Of a DNA stretch of 64,000 nucleotides, positions 9,601 to 20,343 are shown in pieces. The stretch lies in NCBI RefSeq assembly GCF_022201045.2, contig NC_068558.1, forward strand, positions 43,295,501-43,359,500, read 5' to 3'. The stretch is from Citrus sinensis (lineage: Eukaryota; Streptophyta; Magnoliopsida; Sapindales; Rutaceae). How positions within the stretch are numbered: the first letter of the stretch is position 1; each line of letters starts with the position of its first letter. A program made the position numbers and the translations under genes. Below the pieces are notes generated by a model that had not been told where the DNA came from, made no database searches, and saw nothing but the letters and a program-made list of their open reading frames with translations.

Positions 9601-10944
9601 TTGCTCAACTCTTGACTTCCATTTATTAGTGTCCATAGATGGTGCTGAGTCAAGCAGGGCATTGACCTCATCGACCGATCTGTCAATATCAAAATCCAAA
9701 CCAAAGTGAGTTAAACATGTTTGTAAAGGATCACTAAGGTTTGAAACAAAAGTATCATCAACTAATGCTTCAATTAAATCCACATCAACAATTCCATCAT
9801 CTGCACTGTGAGGTTGTTTGGCAATGTTGAAGATGTTCAGTTCCATAGTCATGTTGCCGAAGGACAACTGCATATTTCCAGTCCTGCATTGAATGTGAGC
9901 ATCCGCAGTTGCCAAGAAAGGTCGGCCTAGAATAATGGGGATGTGCTTCCTTGAATCCTGTATTGGTTGAGTGTCAATTACAATGAAATCAACAGGAAAA
10001 TAAAACTTGTCTACCTGGATAAGCACGTCCTCCACAATACCACGAGGTATTTTCGTGGACCGATCTGCAAGCTGTAACACCACTGGAGTTGGGTGTAATT
10101 CTCCCAGTCCAAGTTTCACGAATACAGAGTAAGGCAAAAGATTTACACTAGCTCCTAAATCCAACAAAGCATTCTCAATTGTGTGGTTCCCTATACTACA
10201 TGAGATAGTGGGGGAGCCTGGGTCTTTGCATTTTAAAGGAATTTTATGTTGGAGTATAGAACTAACGTTTTCTGTTAAAAATGCCTTCTTTTGAACATGC
10301 ATATTTCTCTTTTTAGTACAAAGGTCTTTAAGAAACTTGGCATAAGATGGAACTTGTTTAATAGCATCAAGCAAAGGGATGTTAACACTTACCTGTTTGA
10401 AGATTTCAAGAATCTCACCTGTGGATTTTCCCTTTTTTCCTTTAGCTAACCTCTGAGGAAATGGAGCTTTCGGAACATATTCTCGTGGGTTAGTTTCTTC
10501 TTTCTCCTCCGGTGATGAGTCCTCAACATTCACAGGTACAATTTGATTTTCTTTTGTCACCGGCATCTCCACTTTGTTGTCGACTTCCTTTCCTTTTCGC
10601 AAGGTCATTACTGCTTTGACCTCTCCATGCTGCTGTGGTGAACTGGTACTTGCTTCATGTACTCCTTTAGGATTAGGTACTGGTTGACTTGGAAACTTAC
10701 CTTTCTCAACAGTCATTGCCAAGGTCTGAACTGAAGAAGCAAGTTGTCCCACCATCTTTTCTAGGCTTGAAACTGATTGAGCTTGTGAGTTGAAACCTGC
10801 TCTCAACTCATTTCGTAGTCCATCAATGGTGCGGTTTTGTTGCTCAATCGTGGAGTGAGTAAGATTCTTGAGATTCTGGAATGAATCCTCCCATGGTCTG
10901 GGTTGAGAGAAATTCTGATTCTGATTGTATGGTCTAAATGGTGG
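6646..10944 (-). CDS. Retrotransposon B pol: protease, RT, RNase H, integrase
   Basis: The frame follows directly, without shift, after the gag TAG at 10945-10947; the first Met is at 10806 and gives 1386 residues (numbering below). Protease: [12 protein letters not shown] (DLGAS at 216-220). [28 protein letters not shown] and FMDDFS (665-670). RNase H: CDASD, EKEM, FTDH, ADHLSR. Integrase: His/His-Cys/Cys zinc site (HEQACGGHF...CSSCDRC, about 1021-1062), catalytic WGIDFMG (D1091), SDGGAHF (D1150) and a glutamate near 1186-1191, then a GPF/Y module (about 1331). No chromodomain. All catalytic signatures look intact and the frame has no break, so the enzyme set could be functional. Confidence 0.92.
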   Translation of the reverse strand, partial: PPFRPYNQNQNFSQPRPWEDSFQNLKNLTHSTIEQQNRTIDGLRNELRAGFNSQAQSVSSLEKMVGQLASSVQTLAMTVEKGKFPSQPVPNPKGVHEASTSSPQQHGEVKAVMTLRKGKEVDNKVEMPVTKENQIVPVNVEDSSPEEKEETNPREYVPKAPFPQRLAKGKKGKSTGEILEIFKQVSVNIPLLDAIKQVPSYAKFLKDLCTKKRNMHVQKKAFLTENVSSILQHKIPLKCKDPGSPTISCSIGNHTIENALLDLGASVNLLPYSVFVKLGLGELHPTPVVLQLADRSTKIPRGIVEDVLIQVDKFYFPVDFIVIDTQPIQDSRKHIPIILGRPFLATADAHIQCRTGNMQLSFGNMTMELNIFNIAKQPHSADDGIVDVDLIEALVDDTFVSNLSDPLQTCLTHFGLDFDIDRSVDEVNALLDSAPSMDTNKWKSRVEQLAPSEKQLIPSSESPPKLELKPLPNTLEYAFLGEESTLPVIISSSLNDEQKGKLLDVLKEHKGALGWTIADIKGINPVDCMHYIHLDENAKSTREMQRRLNPNMKEVVRTEVLKLLDAGIIYPISDSSWVSPVQVVPKKSGVTVVTNADNELIPTRVTTGWRVCIDYRKLNSVTRKDHFPLPFIDQMLDRLAGHEFYCFLDGYSGYNQIPIAPKDQEKTTFTCPFGTFAYRRMPFGLCNAPATFQRCMLSIFSDMVERFLEVFMDDFSVFGDSFDQCLHHLTLVLQRCIEKNLVLNWEKCHFMVKQGIVLGHIISSKGIEVDKANVDLISNLPPPKTVREVRSFLGHAGFYRRFIKDFSKVSRPLCNLLAKDVPFIFNDSCLMAFEKLKRLLTSSPIIQAPNWSLPFELMCDASDYAVGAVLGQRVDRIPHVIYYASMTLNDAQLNYSTTEKEMLAVVFALEKFRSYLIGCKIIIFTDHAALKYLLTKKDAKARLIRWVLLLQEFDLEFKDKKGTENVVADHLSRLHFDTITESLPLNESFPDEQLMNVEVLPWYADIVNYLVTGKLPEHWTKQDKAKFFAEIKNFFWDDPYLFKYCADQIVRRCVPESEIQNILSFCHEQACGGHFSAKKTATKVLQCGFYWPFIFRDAYTFCSSCDRCQRMGSITRRNMMPLNPILVVEIFDVWGIDFMGPFPPSFGRQYILVAVDYVSKWVEAIPCRTNDHKVVIGFLKSNIVSRFGFPRAIISDGGAHFCNKAFKALLTKYSITHKVATPYHPQTSGQVEISNREIKHILEKTVRPDRKDWSLRLDDALWAYRTAFKTPIGMSPYRLVYGKACHLPVELEHRAYWAIKKFNFDMQQASSERILQLAELEEIRNDAYENAKIYKQRMKVFHDKQIMRKSFTPGQKVLLFNSRLHLFPGKLRSRWSGPFIVHTVFPHGAIEIKDPENGVTFKVNGQRLKPYLEYQPHDEDTEINLSDPPNLN

Positions 10945-10947
10945 CTA
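10945..10947 (-). other. In-frame TAG separating gag and pol
   Basis: Gag ends CCT CAA GCC TCT TAG CCA CCA, and the frame downstream stays open through the whole of pol (to 6646). The TAG could be a readthrough site controlling the gag:pol ratio, or one nonsense mutation of a fused gag-pol ORF. Copy A's gag is outside the window, so comparison is not possible here. Confidence 0.8.
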
Positions 10948-12033
10948 AGAGGCTTGAGGAACTTGAGGAATTTGTTGCATTGGTGGAGCTGGAGCTGCTG
11001 GTCCATTCTGTTGGAATCCTTGAGACCATGAAAAATTGGGGTGGTCTCTCCATCCAGGATTATATGTGTTGGAGTATGGGTTGTAATTTGATGGCTTTCT
11101 CATTACACCTATGGCATTGGCTTGATCTGAGTATGAGTCATGGTCATGTGGTTCTGTTGATTTAGCAGTCGATAACGATGCTATTTGTTGAGCAAGACCT
11201 TCAACCATCTCCTTGACTTCTTTGATTCCCGAAGTTGACTCGCCAATTTGAACCTCATTTACTCCTTTAATTCTTCTAGTATTCCTGAGTGATCGACTCC
11301 GTTGTTGGGAATTATCCGCTTGTCGCTGGAAGAATTCCCAAATTTCTGATGCACTTTTTGACATTAGCTCTCCTCCACTTGTTGCCATTAGCCATTCTTG
11401 CACATTTGGTAGTAATCCCTCCAAAAAGTATTGGCATTGGTGCCATTTCTCGTACCCATGATGTGGACACTTCAAGAGTAGCCCATTGAATCGCTCCCAC
11501 GTTTCGAAAAACTGCTCGTCATCTCTCTGGGTAAACTCCGAGATTTCCCTGCGAATAGCATTGGTTTTATGCACTGGGAAATATTTATTTAAAAATTTAG
11601 TTACCATTTGTTCCCATGATGCAATGCTATTAGCAGGTAATGTATTAAGCCATGAACGAGCTCTATCTTTTAAAGAAAATGGGAATAATCTGAGTTTAAC
11701 ATCATCATCTGAAAAATTCTCATATTTAAATGTTTGACAAATTGCATGAAAATCATTCAAATGATTATATGGGTCCTCATTTTCTAGGCCATAGAATGTG
11801 GGGAGACAATTTAGCACACTAGGTTTTAGTTCAAAACTCCTAGCAGCTACATTTGGGTATCTTATGCATGATGTGCTCAAATTAGCTAAGGGACTAAAAT
11901 AGTCCTTAAATGGCCTCTCCTGTGGTGCTTGTAAATCCATTTTATTTTTAATTTGTTTGTGTGTGCGAAGTGTTTTTTCTAATTCAAGGTCTATAGGTTC
12001 AAGATTAGGTAATAATGACCTACGACCATGCAT
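10945..12033 (-). CDS. Retrotransposon B gag
   Basis: A capsid-type protein with a retrotransposon gag domain (LFPFSLKDRARSWLNTLP, KFLNKYFP, WERFNGLLLKCPHHG) and a Gln/Asn/Pro-rich C-terminus. I chose the Met at 12033 because the following LELEKTLR stretch is typical of this family; Met codons at 12069 and 11940 are alternatives. No CCHC zinc knuckle is visible. The ORF ends with TAG (10945-10947), and the same frame continues into pol. Confidence 0.85.
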   Translation of the reverse strand: MHGRRSLLPNLEPIDLELEKTLRTHKQIKNKMDLQAPQERPFKDYFSPLANLSTSCIRYPNVAARSFELKPSVLNCLPTFYGLENEDPYNHLNDFHAICQTFKYENFSDDDVKLRLFPFSLKDRARSWLNTLPANSIASWEQMVTKFLNKYFPVHKTNAIRREISEFTQRDDEQFFETWERFNGLLLKCPHHGYEKWHQCQYFLEGLLPNVQEWLMATSGGELMSKSASEIWEFFQRQADNSQQRSRSLRNTRRIKGVNEVQIGESTSGIKEVKEMVEGLAQQIASLSTAKSTEPHDHDSYSDQANAIGVMRKPSNYNPYSNTYNPGWRDHPNFSWSQGFQQNGPAAPAPPMQQIPQVPQAS

Positions 12034-12409
12034 GCAAAACAAATAAAATGAAAATAAAGATGGGAACAAAACAAATAAAAATAAAGAAGAGGGAGAAATT
12101 ACGATACTAACCTTATTGGGCTATTAAAACCTTTCTATAAAAATACACAAAAACAAATACGTGAAATAAATTAACTAAAAATTAAATTAATAAAATAAAC
12201 AAAAAAAAATTACAAAGAAAAATAAATTGAAAATTAAATTACAGAATTTTAAAGAAGAGAAAAAATAAAAGAAATACTAACCTTTAAATGTAGATTCACT
12301 CTTTTTTTAATAAAAAAAAATACAAGAAAATAATTTAAATGGAATTATTCACAAAAATTAATTCTATGAATTAAAATTACTTACCTCCCCGGCAACGGCG
12401 CCAAAAACT
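12034..12409 (-). other. 5' leader of retrotransposon B
   Basis: AT-rich untranslated leader between the 5' LTR and gag, beginning with the primer binding site. No further ORF or structured element recognised. Confidence 0.7.
12386..12403 (-). promoter_or_regulatory. Primer binding site (tRNA-Asp type)
   Basis: On the minus strand it reads TGGCGCCGTTGCCGGGGA, starting 6 bases inside the LTR edge. This is complementary to the 3' end of plant tRNA-Asp including CCA, a primer typical of Athila-like elements. Confidence 0.88.
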
Positions 12410-13794
12410 TGTTGTGCAAATTTTAATGTACTCGCAAGCGCACGAATCTATTGTAGTATAGATCAATGGTGACGAGTGTCGATCCCACGAGGAGGTGGAT
12501 TTTAATTATGTGTAGAATTAATTTTGTAAATGGGTGGTTGGATTTATGGTGGAAATGGTTTGGAATATGCTAAAACTTAAATTAAAATGGCGAGAATAAA
12601 TTCTAAAATTGGAATTGCAATGGCGAGAATAAATTGAAGATAATTCTATTGAAATGACGTACTTGGGTATCTAGATCCGTATCAACATGCATCATGGGCT
12701 AAATAATCCGTATTAATGCCAATTAAATCATGAGGGGGGAATCCACACCTCATGAACCACGCTCTAATCAATATGGTGCTAAGGGCTTATCGTGCCAAAT
12801 AATAATAACCTTATACTAGAGGGCCGGTGAAACCAAGGCGGTACTAGACAAGATTAGTATTATTTGTCGACGAGAAGTCAAAACATCCACAAAAACTAGA
12901 GGGGAAGAGAAAATAAATTTACCAAATTAAGCCCATGACACATGTTGAGACTTCACCTTCAACCCAAGCTTGAAAGAAAATTAGCCACTCATAATTGAAC
13001 TAGGGGCAAAATAGGAATTTATTAAAATACGAAGAAAATACAAGATGGAGAGGGAATTACAGAAAACAGAGTCCAAAAATGGATTCAGAGATATCAAATT
13101 AGGGGGGAGAGGCCCCCTTTTTATAGATACATGGAGTAAATCATGGCCATCGGATTAAAAACAGTTTGGACGCTCAGGATTGCGCCACGTCATCAGTCAA
13201 CAGTCCACGGTTTGACCACGCGGATGAACAGTAACACGGTTTGACCCGACTTTGAACAGTAACGCGGTTTGACCCGGATGAACAGTAACACGGTTTGGTT
13301 GAAAATAATCCTGTGTGATGCATGCACCGTACGCGAGATTTTTCGTCCACTGATATGCTGCCACGTCACCATCAACAGTACATAAGAATTTTAGTCCAAC
13401 AGGATCGTGACACCTCATCAGTCAATGCCACATCATCGGTCAATGCCACGTCATCATCCGTCTATGTGAACAGTGTCGTGAACAGTAACGTATACAGTAC
13501 CGTACACGTGAATAGTACCGTACATGTGAATAGTGCCATTTTTCCTTTTATGCTCCTCTTAAGGTTTTCGACTGTCCTGAGTTCAAAAGTGATGTCCGTT
13601 TTGCCGTCTGATCTCTCCTTTATTGTGAAATGACTATAATGCCCCTAAAATACATAAAATACTTAATTAAAATAAAACACATGTAATTAAATCACAAGAA
13701 GGTTAAATACATAAAAGTAAGGGTTGTTAGTAAGACTTGAAATGTAAAATGACAGTTTTCTCCTTTATAAATATGCATTTTCTAACACTCAACA
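12410..13794 (-). repeat. 5' LTR of retrotransposon B
   Basis: 1385 bp. On the plus strand it begins TGTTGTGCAAATTTT and ends CACTCAACA; on the coding strand TGTTGAGTG...GCACAACA. It is followed on the right directly by LINE sequence, the first five bases being TCAAC (the expected target duplication). The U3 repeats, TATA box (13117-13125) and AATAAA (13018-13023, reverse) match copy A's LTR. Confidence 0.95.
13117..13125 (-). promoter_or_regulatory. LTR TATA box (copy B)
   Basis: TATAAAAAG on the minus strand, matching 3085-3093 in LTR A. It is the likely promoter for element B transcripts. Confidence 0.7.
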
Positions 13795-14993
13795 TCAACC
13801 TCATTCTGCTCTTCAATTCATTTCCCATGATTATTCTCTATCCCCCAAATCTTGTTCTTTCTTTTTCTGGATGTTGCTCTGGAATGGAAGAATTTGGTGT
13901 TTTTGTCTCCCTCCCTAATCCAGTCGGCTCTCGATCTCTGCTTCCAGTACATCTCCTCGTCGATGAGATGGTTGTTGATCTTTTGTTCTGTTCTTTTAAG
14001 GTCCTCCCCACCTTCGTAGTGCTTGTAATTCTGTTTTATTTCCTTTAGTTGCTTCATCAGCTTCTCCATTTCTTTTTGTCTACCCCAAAATTCCTTCTTG
14101 CTCCATATCTTTAAAGCTGCCAGAGAGTTTTTTGTTGTTTTATGAAAGTTTAGAGCCGGATTTCCAGAATTCCATTCTTGGTAAGTAGCCCATTCTTGCA
14201 TCACTATATCCTTACACGCATCATAAGCACTCCACATGTCTTCGTAATGCACTCTCGGAAAAGTTCTTCTAGCATACCTCGGCAGCACACTTCTCTCTTG
14301 GACTTCCATCACAATTGGGGAGTGATCTGAAGTCCAAGTAATTAAGTTATTTGCTGCTGAATCAAAGAAACTCTTGCCCCATTCTTTACTATAGAAGAAC
14401 CTATCTAGCCTCTCTTCAATGAGGTGGGGACCAAATCTTCTATTCGACCAAGTAAATGGGTAGCCCGTGCAGCCAGCATCCACCAAATTACAATCTTCTA
14501 TAGCTTTTCTAAAATCAACCACCATACTTACATTCCTGTTTTTACCCCTCGTTTTTTCGTTAATGTGTAAGATTTCATTGAAATCGCCAAAGCAAAGCCA
14601 AGGGTAAGAGAGCAGCCCTGCCAATCTTCGGAGTAACTCCCATGTATGCTTTTTTTGCTTCATATCAGGGTGTCCATAAACTCCCGTGCACCTCTATTTC
14701 TTGCCACTTCCATTTTGAACTACCGCATCTATATGATGGTTACTATAAGAGGTGATTTCTATTTGAACTTCAGCATCCCAAAACATAGCAATTCCTCCAC
14801 TCATTCCATCCCGTCCGACCCCAAAACCATTTTCAAAATTTAGATTTCTGCACTCTTTATTTATTTGTCCAGACCTTAACTTTGTTTCACACAAAATCAA
14901 CATTTGGGGTCTGTGCAATTGGAGAATTTTCTTTAGTTCTAGGCGCGTCCGGGGATTCCCCAAACCCCGGACGTTCCAACTCAAAACTTTCAT
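13795..14993 (-). pseudogene. LINE ORF2 (endonuclease), broken and truncated
   Basis: It begins MKVLSWNVRGLGNPRTR, the plant L1 endonuclease start, with ILCETK (catalytic Glu), [11 protein letters not shown] (Asp/Asn), a stretch before LDRFF, and TSDHSPI (Asp/His) in order. An in-frame TAG at 14694 follows SGKK, where relatives usually have Trp, and the same frame continues through [10 protein letters not shown]. The linker toward RT ([10 protein letters not shown]) is present, and the reading then ends at the LTR of B. RT and the C-terminal Cys domain are missing from the window. Confidence 0.88.
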
Positions 14994-16478
14994 GGCTGTT
15001 GGCGGGGCTGGCCACCAGCCTCCGCCAATATCTCCTCCTGCATTTCCCCTGCAGCCTGCATTGTTGCCTCATCTGTTGCCTTACCATTTAGCTTAAGCTC
15101 AAATTGAAGAAAGCTTCCTTGTGAATTCCAGATCAACATTTTTATTGGGCTCACTACTTTTATTTTCTTTTTTTCGGGGCTTTTGTAACCAATGTCACAG
15201 CCCTTTCTTTTGTTTCCAGTTAGCTCATTTGGACTCCCCACCTTAGCTTTCGTGGTTCTTGCATGTATCTTCCAATTTTTGCCTTTAATTATTCTTTTGG
15301 TTTGACTGGTCCCGCTACCCATTTCTTTGACTTCAGAAAGGCCTTGACTAATTTCTTGCTTATGTTGGCTCCGGCCCATTAAGCCTATCTTGACTATTTC
15401 CCCCTCATTTTGGTTTTCCCTCTCTTTTTCACTTTCAATTCCCGCTCCTATGCCCCTGTTTCGAGGAAATATGTCTGCCCCAGTTGTATCAGTCTGCTCC
15501 ATGTCGTCGATTTTCTGTTGTTGCATTTCCCCATCTCTTTGCATTAATGAGTTCTCACCTGTTTCTGCCACGTTGCTTGATACTATTGGGCTGGTTCCTT
15601 CATTTTGCTCAACCCGGTTCGACTCTGATCCGTTTTCCTCATCCGGGTTTTGTTGCAGGTTGTGTTGGCTGACCTTGTGTGTCTCATTGGAGAAGTTTGT
15701 ATTGGCCTGATTATGAGCTTGATTCCAATTTTCTCTACTTTTGGTTTTGTTTTGCCTCGCTCTTTCTGCAGGGGTGATTGCCTTTATCCAGCTACCGAAC
15801 GCCAGCTTTTCTTTTGGTTGGCCCTTATACTTCAAGCATTCTCTGTATTGGTGTCCTAGCATCCCACAACAAAAGCAAAAGTCCGATAATTTTTCATACA
15901 ACACTGCTATTGGAATCTTTATTTCTCCTTCCGGTTGTAGAAATATGATCTATAGAAATTCAAACTCTAGCAAAGGCTTTGATGCATTCTCCATCTTCGT
16001 CCGTATCCACCTCTTCCACCGTGCCAACCTTCTCACCCAGCATGTGAATGGCTTCCTTGTGCATGCACATTATAGGCACATTATGAAATTGTACCCAGAA
16101 TGAAGTATGAGTGAACACCTGCTTGTGGATATCTCCTATTCCCCTTGGCTTCGTCAAAACTATCAAAGCTCTATCAAAATACCACGGGCCTCCCATTAGC
16201 ACCCGTTTCTTGTCTTCTTCTGTATCAAATTTGAATAAAAACACGTTGCTTCCCATGCTCTCTATTTTCACCTTTTTAATGGACCTCCAGACTTGCCTTA
16301 TGGCTGATCTCAGCCCCTCCAGGTTTACTCCTCTTGTTAGAAGTATTTTGCCCACTAAGCAATTTGCCGTAATCTTTACTCCTTTAGCCTTCATTTTGCC
16401 CATTACTGCTACCGTATCCTCTTCTTCTTCTTTTAACGTTATGGCCTGACATTTCCGAATGAGTTCTTCTGTATTCAT
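14990..16478 (-). pseudogene. LINE ORF1 (DUF4283 and zinc knuckle), frameshifted
   Basis: The first part (16478-15960) is a DUF4283 nucleic-acid-binding domain ending KAFARV before a TGA. The frame resumes after a shift with LQPEGEIKIP and the CCHC knuckle CFCCGMLGHQYREC (CX2CX4HX4C), then a long polar Gln/Glu/Asn-rich tail to the stop at 14990-14992. Around 15915-15960 a short deletion or shift plus TAG breaks the frame. The stop codon overlaps the ORF2 start (ATGA), suggesting coupled translation in the intact parent. Confidence 0.85.
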
Positions 16479-16665
16479 ATTGACTAAATCTCAATCCTCA
16501 CTATTAATAAATTATCTCACCAACCACACTTTGAGAAGAAAGCTTAACTAATTAAACCTTCTGATCCCCCAAGGTGTGGGTGCCATAAAGAGCCATAAAG
16601 ACTCATATAACTTCCATTCCTGGTTTCTCTTTCAAAGAGAGAGAACCCGTTGGGAGGAAGATGTA
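16479..16665 (-). other. Probable LINE 5' leader
   Basis: Noncoding sequence between ORF1's first Met and the solo LTR target site. No ORF or promoter motif stands out, and the exact LINE 5' end cannot be fixed. The sequence right of the solo LTR (from 17899) may be its continuation. Confidence 0.35.
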
Positions 16666-16670
16666 AATGT

Positions 16671-17893
16671 TGTTAACATATATGTTTCCATAATATTGAT
16701 TTTGATGATAACAAACAAGATTAAGAATGATTAATCTTTTAAGCTCAAACTATTTAATATTCTTTTTAAATAAATCATTATTTTCATATTATAAATGTTT
16801 TATATTTAATGGAAAAATGATTTTATGAAATTGATTGTTTTTATTCTTTTTAAATAAATCATTATGTTCACATTATAAATGTTTCATATTTAATGGAATA
16901 ATGATTTTATGAAATTGGTTGTTTTTCAAAGTTTATGGTTTAATTGAAAGAATTTTGAAAACTTTGAAATAAACAAGTATTGCTTGAAATTTTGGTAAAG
17001 GACTTATTTGAAAAGTGTCATAGCATCTTTGGCAATATCATAATTTCAGAAAGTTTTGGGATAAACAAAGCATTATTTAGAAATTCTGAAATTGGACCTA
17101 TTTGTAAAGTTTCATAACTTTTTGGGCCATAGTATAGTTTTATAAAGTTTTGGGGTCAAACGATAAATTTCGAGAAATATTTTACTGTAGCAGTTACTGT
17201 AGCAAGCGGCTTACCGGATACTGATAAACGGCAAGCCGGATACGGGGCAATAAGCACCAGAACGAAAGCGGCTTACCGGATATGGTTAAACGGCAAGCCG
17301 GTTACGACAAAAAATGTGCATAACAGCTAGTAACGGCTAGTTTTTGAGTTCAAACTATATAAACTCAAAACCAATTCATTTTTGGTAACTCAAGCAAGCA
17401 TAAACAAGTGCACACAACATATATTGAGCTTCCATTTCGTAAATCATCATTTGTTGAATCATCATTGAGCTATAATTTGTATATCCACTCTTAAAGAGAG
17501 ATTCATTGTTGTATTTATCATTTCTCATCAAATTGTGAGAGTACAAGTGTGAGAGACACTTGGGGTGAAGAGATTGGAGAGATAATCTCTTGTTGTAAAG
17601 GTTCATTGACACCTTGAAGTCAATTGTAATCGTTTGAAGCCTTGGAAAGGCTTGGATAGTGAAATCCTCAAGCCCGGTGTGCTTGGAGGCGTGGACGTAG
17701 GCGGAGATTGCCGAACCACGTAAAAATCCTTGAGTTAGCTTTCTCTTCCCTTACTCATTTATTATTGTGCTTTTATTGAATTTATTATTTTTGAATTTAT
17801 TAAGGCATTAGATTGAATTGTTGTGTGGTTTGCCTAGAATAATTTTAAAATCTCAATTCACCCCCCCTTTTGGGTTGCCTAGCTAGTATTTCA
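16671..17893 (+). repeat. Solo LTR, Copia-like family, copy 1
   Basis: A 1223-bp unit from TGTTAACATATATG to TAGTATTTCA, flanked by exact 5-bp duplications AATGT (16666-16670 and 17894-17898). It aligns end to end with 20344-21530. It contains paired GCGGCTTACCGGATA / CGGCAAGCCGG repeats (about 17204-17310), a TATATAAAC box (about 17346) and a C-rich terminus. No internal region follows, so it is a recombination-derived solo LTR. Copia assignment (SIRE-like) rests on general LTR resemblance. Orientation is given as TG to CA on the plus strand. Confidence 0.88.
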
Positions 17894-18070
17894 AATGTAA
17901 ATCAATCTAGATGAAAATTATGCACGTTGAAGAAGCAGAACCAATTTGGGCCAATCCTGACCAGACACAAACTTGGTAATTTGTCATCCCTACTTCCAAT
18001 TACCAACCTCTCTGGCCATTATGCTCTTCTACACTCATGCCTATTTAACTTTTCACTTGTCTTGTTACAC

Positions 18071-18430
18071 AGCATCATTAAAAGATATTCTCCAAAATAT
18101 CATTATCTAAGTAATTAATTTTCATTCTTATCTAAATAAAATTTATTAATTAGCATTATTACCCATCTCTATAACTTGTGATAATATAGTGGTAAATTAT
18201 TATTATTTTTATTATTTTATTTTCTTCAAACTAGTACTATTTATCTTTATAATTTTTAATGAATATTATTTCATATAAAAATATCATAAATCGCAATAAA
18301 ATTGATTAACATATACTAATTTAGAATATTAAAGGATTGTGTCCAATTCAATATGATATATGTTATGATAATACATTATCTTATTTATATCCTTTGAAAT
18401 TTTTTTATTTGTTTAATATTTATAATTTGT
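18071..18430 (+). repeat. Dispersed repeat, copy 1 (inverse match at about 34800-35190)
   Basis: The segment from CATTAAAAGATATTCTCC onward, through CCCATCTCTATAACTTGTGA and GATTAACATATACTA, matches the reverse complement of about 34800-35190 with scattered differences and small gaps. Family unknown; no terminal repeats or target duplications identified. Confidence 0.6.
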
Positions 18431-18840
18431 AACCGCATAAATGTAGAAATATTGGTTTTCATATTTTTCAAGTAAAAAAAATCTTAATACTTATTTTTAA
18501 TGATTTAGACAAAAAAAAAACAAATATGTGATTCAAATTCAAACATTCAACTTTATTCAGAATACAAGTTAATTTATATCTATTTAGCTTTTAGACAAAA
18601 AAAAATTATAATTTAAGTGTCTAATTGAATTTTCATTCAAAGCAAAAAAATAATTAATTTATCTTAGGCTATTTAGGTAATTTCAATAGAAATGAGGTTT
18701 TATAAGGAAATTAAAGGAATGTCAAAAGGCCTCCTTTTTTTATTATTGAAGTCGATTAATAAAACCAACCAATACTGCTATTTTATTTCACTTTTTAAAA
18801 ACAGTAAACTAATGCAATTAGGTAAACAATGCTATAATTC

Positions 18841-18997
18841 CCAACTATTATTCTAATTACTATCCCAAAAATTGAGGTGATACTCACCTAATAGGTGGTG
18901 AATATCATTACTACCAAAATTATTTATTACTCCAATTGGCTAATCAATAAGTCAATGTTAGCTCACTTTTTAGGATAGTAGTTGGAATAATAGTTGG
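18841..18997. mobile_element. Small MITE with CCAACTATTATTC inverted ends
   Basis: The left end CCAACTATTATTCTAA and the right end (reverse complement CCAACTATTATTCCAA) form imperfect inverted repeats over about 30 bases around a short core. Target duplication unclear and superfamily unassigned. Confidence 0.6.
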
Positions 18998-19217
18998 CAA
19001 GTGAAATTATTCATACGTCAAACCTATTGTTATTATCCGTTTGACAAAAGTTGTGATCCAAACCCCATTACATCTATGGTTTAGAAGCCAATGTAATCTC
19101 ACTTGATAGCTAAAACTTACATTTCACATAACTGTGACTGCGAAATGAAAGACTTTATATGTTATTTATTGCCTAACAACTTTAAATTTTAAGCTATATT
19201 CTAATGTATTGGATGAT

Positions 19218-19359
19218 GGGACAAAACTATGGTGCAACTGTGGTATCATACCACAGCTACTCCTAGCCATTGGATTCATCCCATAATTGTCACCATAGTT
19301 GGATCCAATGAATGTGTGCAGCTGTGATATGGTACCACAGTTGCACCATAGCTGGACCC
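19218..19359. mobile_element. Mutator-like MITE, family 1, copy 1
   Basis: About 142 bp with inverted ends beginning GGG and containing CTATGGTGCAACTGTGGTA on both arms. It is flanked by an imperfect duplication (TGGATGATG on the left, TGGATGAGG on the right). The core arm GGTGCAACTGTGG is shared with 37145-37285, so the two belong to one family. The 8-10 bp duplication suggests a Mutator-type transposase. Confidence 0.7.
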
Positions 19360-20343
19360 TGGATGAGGTATGATATATGGAGTGCATGTTGACATTCCAT
19401 TAGTAGAGTTGTAGGGCTCACAATACAGCCCCACCAATGAAAATTCAACGCGCAATCTGTTGCACACCATAAACATGCACCTAACAAGAGTTTGTATTTG
19501 ATAACATTATTTAATATTGCAATCTATTAATATTTAATAAATAAGATGTTTTTTGTTTTTTTTTTTTTATAAGAGATGTTATTGTACTTTGTATATATAT
19601 ATTTTTTCTCTTTTTCTTAAAGAGCAAGCCTTTTCACATGCCTATAAATTCCTTATAAAACCTTTCATTAATTGAAATTACTTAAATAACTATAGATGAC
19701 TTAATTCATATTTTTGGTTTGAATGAATATTTAATTAAATAAGTTATTCTCTTAACAATTTTTTTTTACACTCATCCCATTTCAAAAAATTTTATTTATA
19801 TTTTAAATTTTAACTAAAAGTGTGTTTTAGACATTTTTAAGAGTTTAAAATTATGTAATAAGAAGAAAATAATTTAAGATTTTAGGATTTGTATGTATTT
19901 TAGACATAAAAACTTTTAAAAAAATTCTTTTTAGCTTGAAATTTAATGTCAATATTATTAGTTTTAATTTATGGGTTAGTATTTTATAAATTAAATTGCA
20001 TTATTTAAAAAAATTAAAACAAGGTGTTATAAGGATTTTTGAGAGTTGTTAAGAGTTGTACTCTTCCTTAAGCCTTATTTGGTATTGAAGTGTCGTACCT
20101 TTTAAACTGTAACTGTTGTAGAAAAGAATTGTAATTATGGAATAAAATATAATAATATGTAGTAAATCTAATTTTTAAATAATAATTATGACAAAATTAG
20201 TAAATATATAATATATTTTTATCTTCCAAGGGAAAAATTACAATAGCTAGAGTTGATTAAATATTTTAGTATTGTAACTTAAAAGTTACAGCTGCCCAAC
20301 TTCAATACTAAATAAGGTTCTAAAATTGTTTTTGAATGAGTCC

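Larger units (their letters stand above)
3801..13794 (-). mobile_element. Ty3/gypsy (Athila-like) LTR retrotransposon copy B with extra ORFs
   Basis: A minus-strand element: 5' LTR (12410-13794), PBS (12386-12403), gag, pol (protease, RT, RNase H, integrase), then ORFs of 91, 185 and about 222 residues, and a 3' noncoding region ending abruptly at 3801 where copy A is inserted. The PBS matches the tRNA-Asp 3' end, which with the chromodomain-less pol and the gag type suggests the OTA clade, probably Athila. No env-like ORF is recognised; its position is taken by the three small ORFs. B's 3' LTR is expected left of the window. The single in-frame TAG between gag and pol is the only lesion I see in the coding region. 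Confidence 0.88.
13795..16478 (-). mobile_element. L1-type LINE, 5' part, interrupted by retrotransposon B
   Basis: A plant L1-like non-LTR element on the minus strand: ORF1 (DUF4283 domain and CCHC knuckle) followed by the ORF2 endonuclease. It stops at 13794/13795, where B is inserted just after the endonuclease, so the RT domain must lie left of the A/B nest. A 5' leader may extend to about 16665. ORF1 has a frameshift and stop, and ORF2 an in-frame TAG, so this copy is dead. Confidence 0.88.
17894..20338 (+). other. AT-rich intergenic DNA between the two solo LTRs
   Basis: No gene seen. It holds a dispersed repeat (about 18071-18430, related to 34800-35190), two MITEs (18841-18997 and 19218-19359) and long AT-rich stretches. 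The short ORFs here are not protein-like. Confidence 0.6.

Noticed and set aside
9359..9709. 116-codon plus-strand ORF inside pol, and similar frames in gag
   Set aside because: Antisense to intact pol and gag; composition shadow.
2416..13794. The two LTRs as the pair bounding one retrotransposon
   Set aside because: They are in inverted, not direct, orientation, and a LOG/3' region lies upstream of each in its own sense. They belong to two elements, so no insertion age was estimated from them.
15390..16449. Plus-strand ORFs over LINE ORF1
   Set aside because: Antisense to recognised DUF4283 and zinc-knuckle coding sequence.
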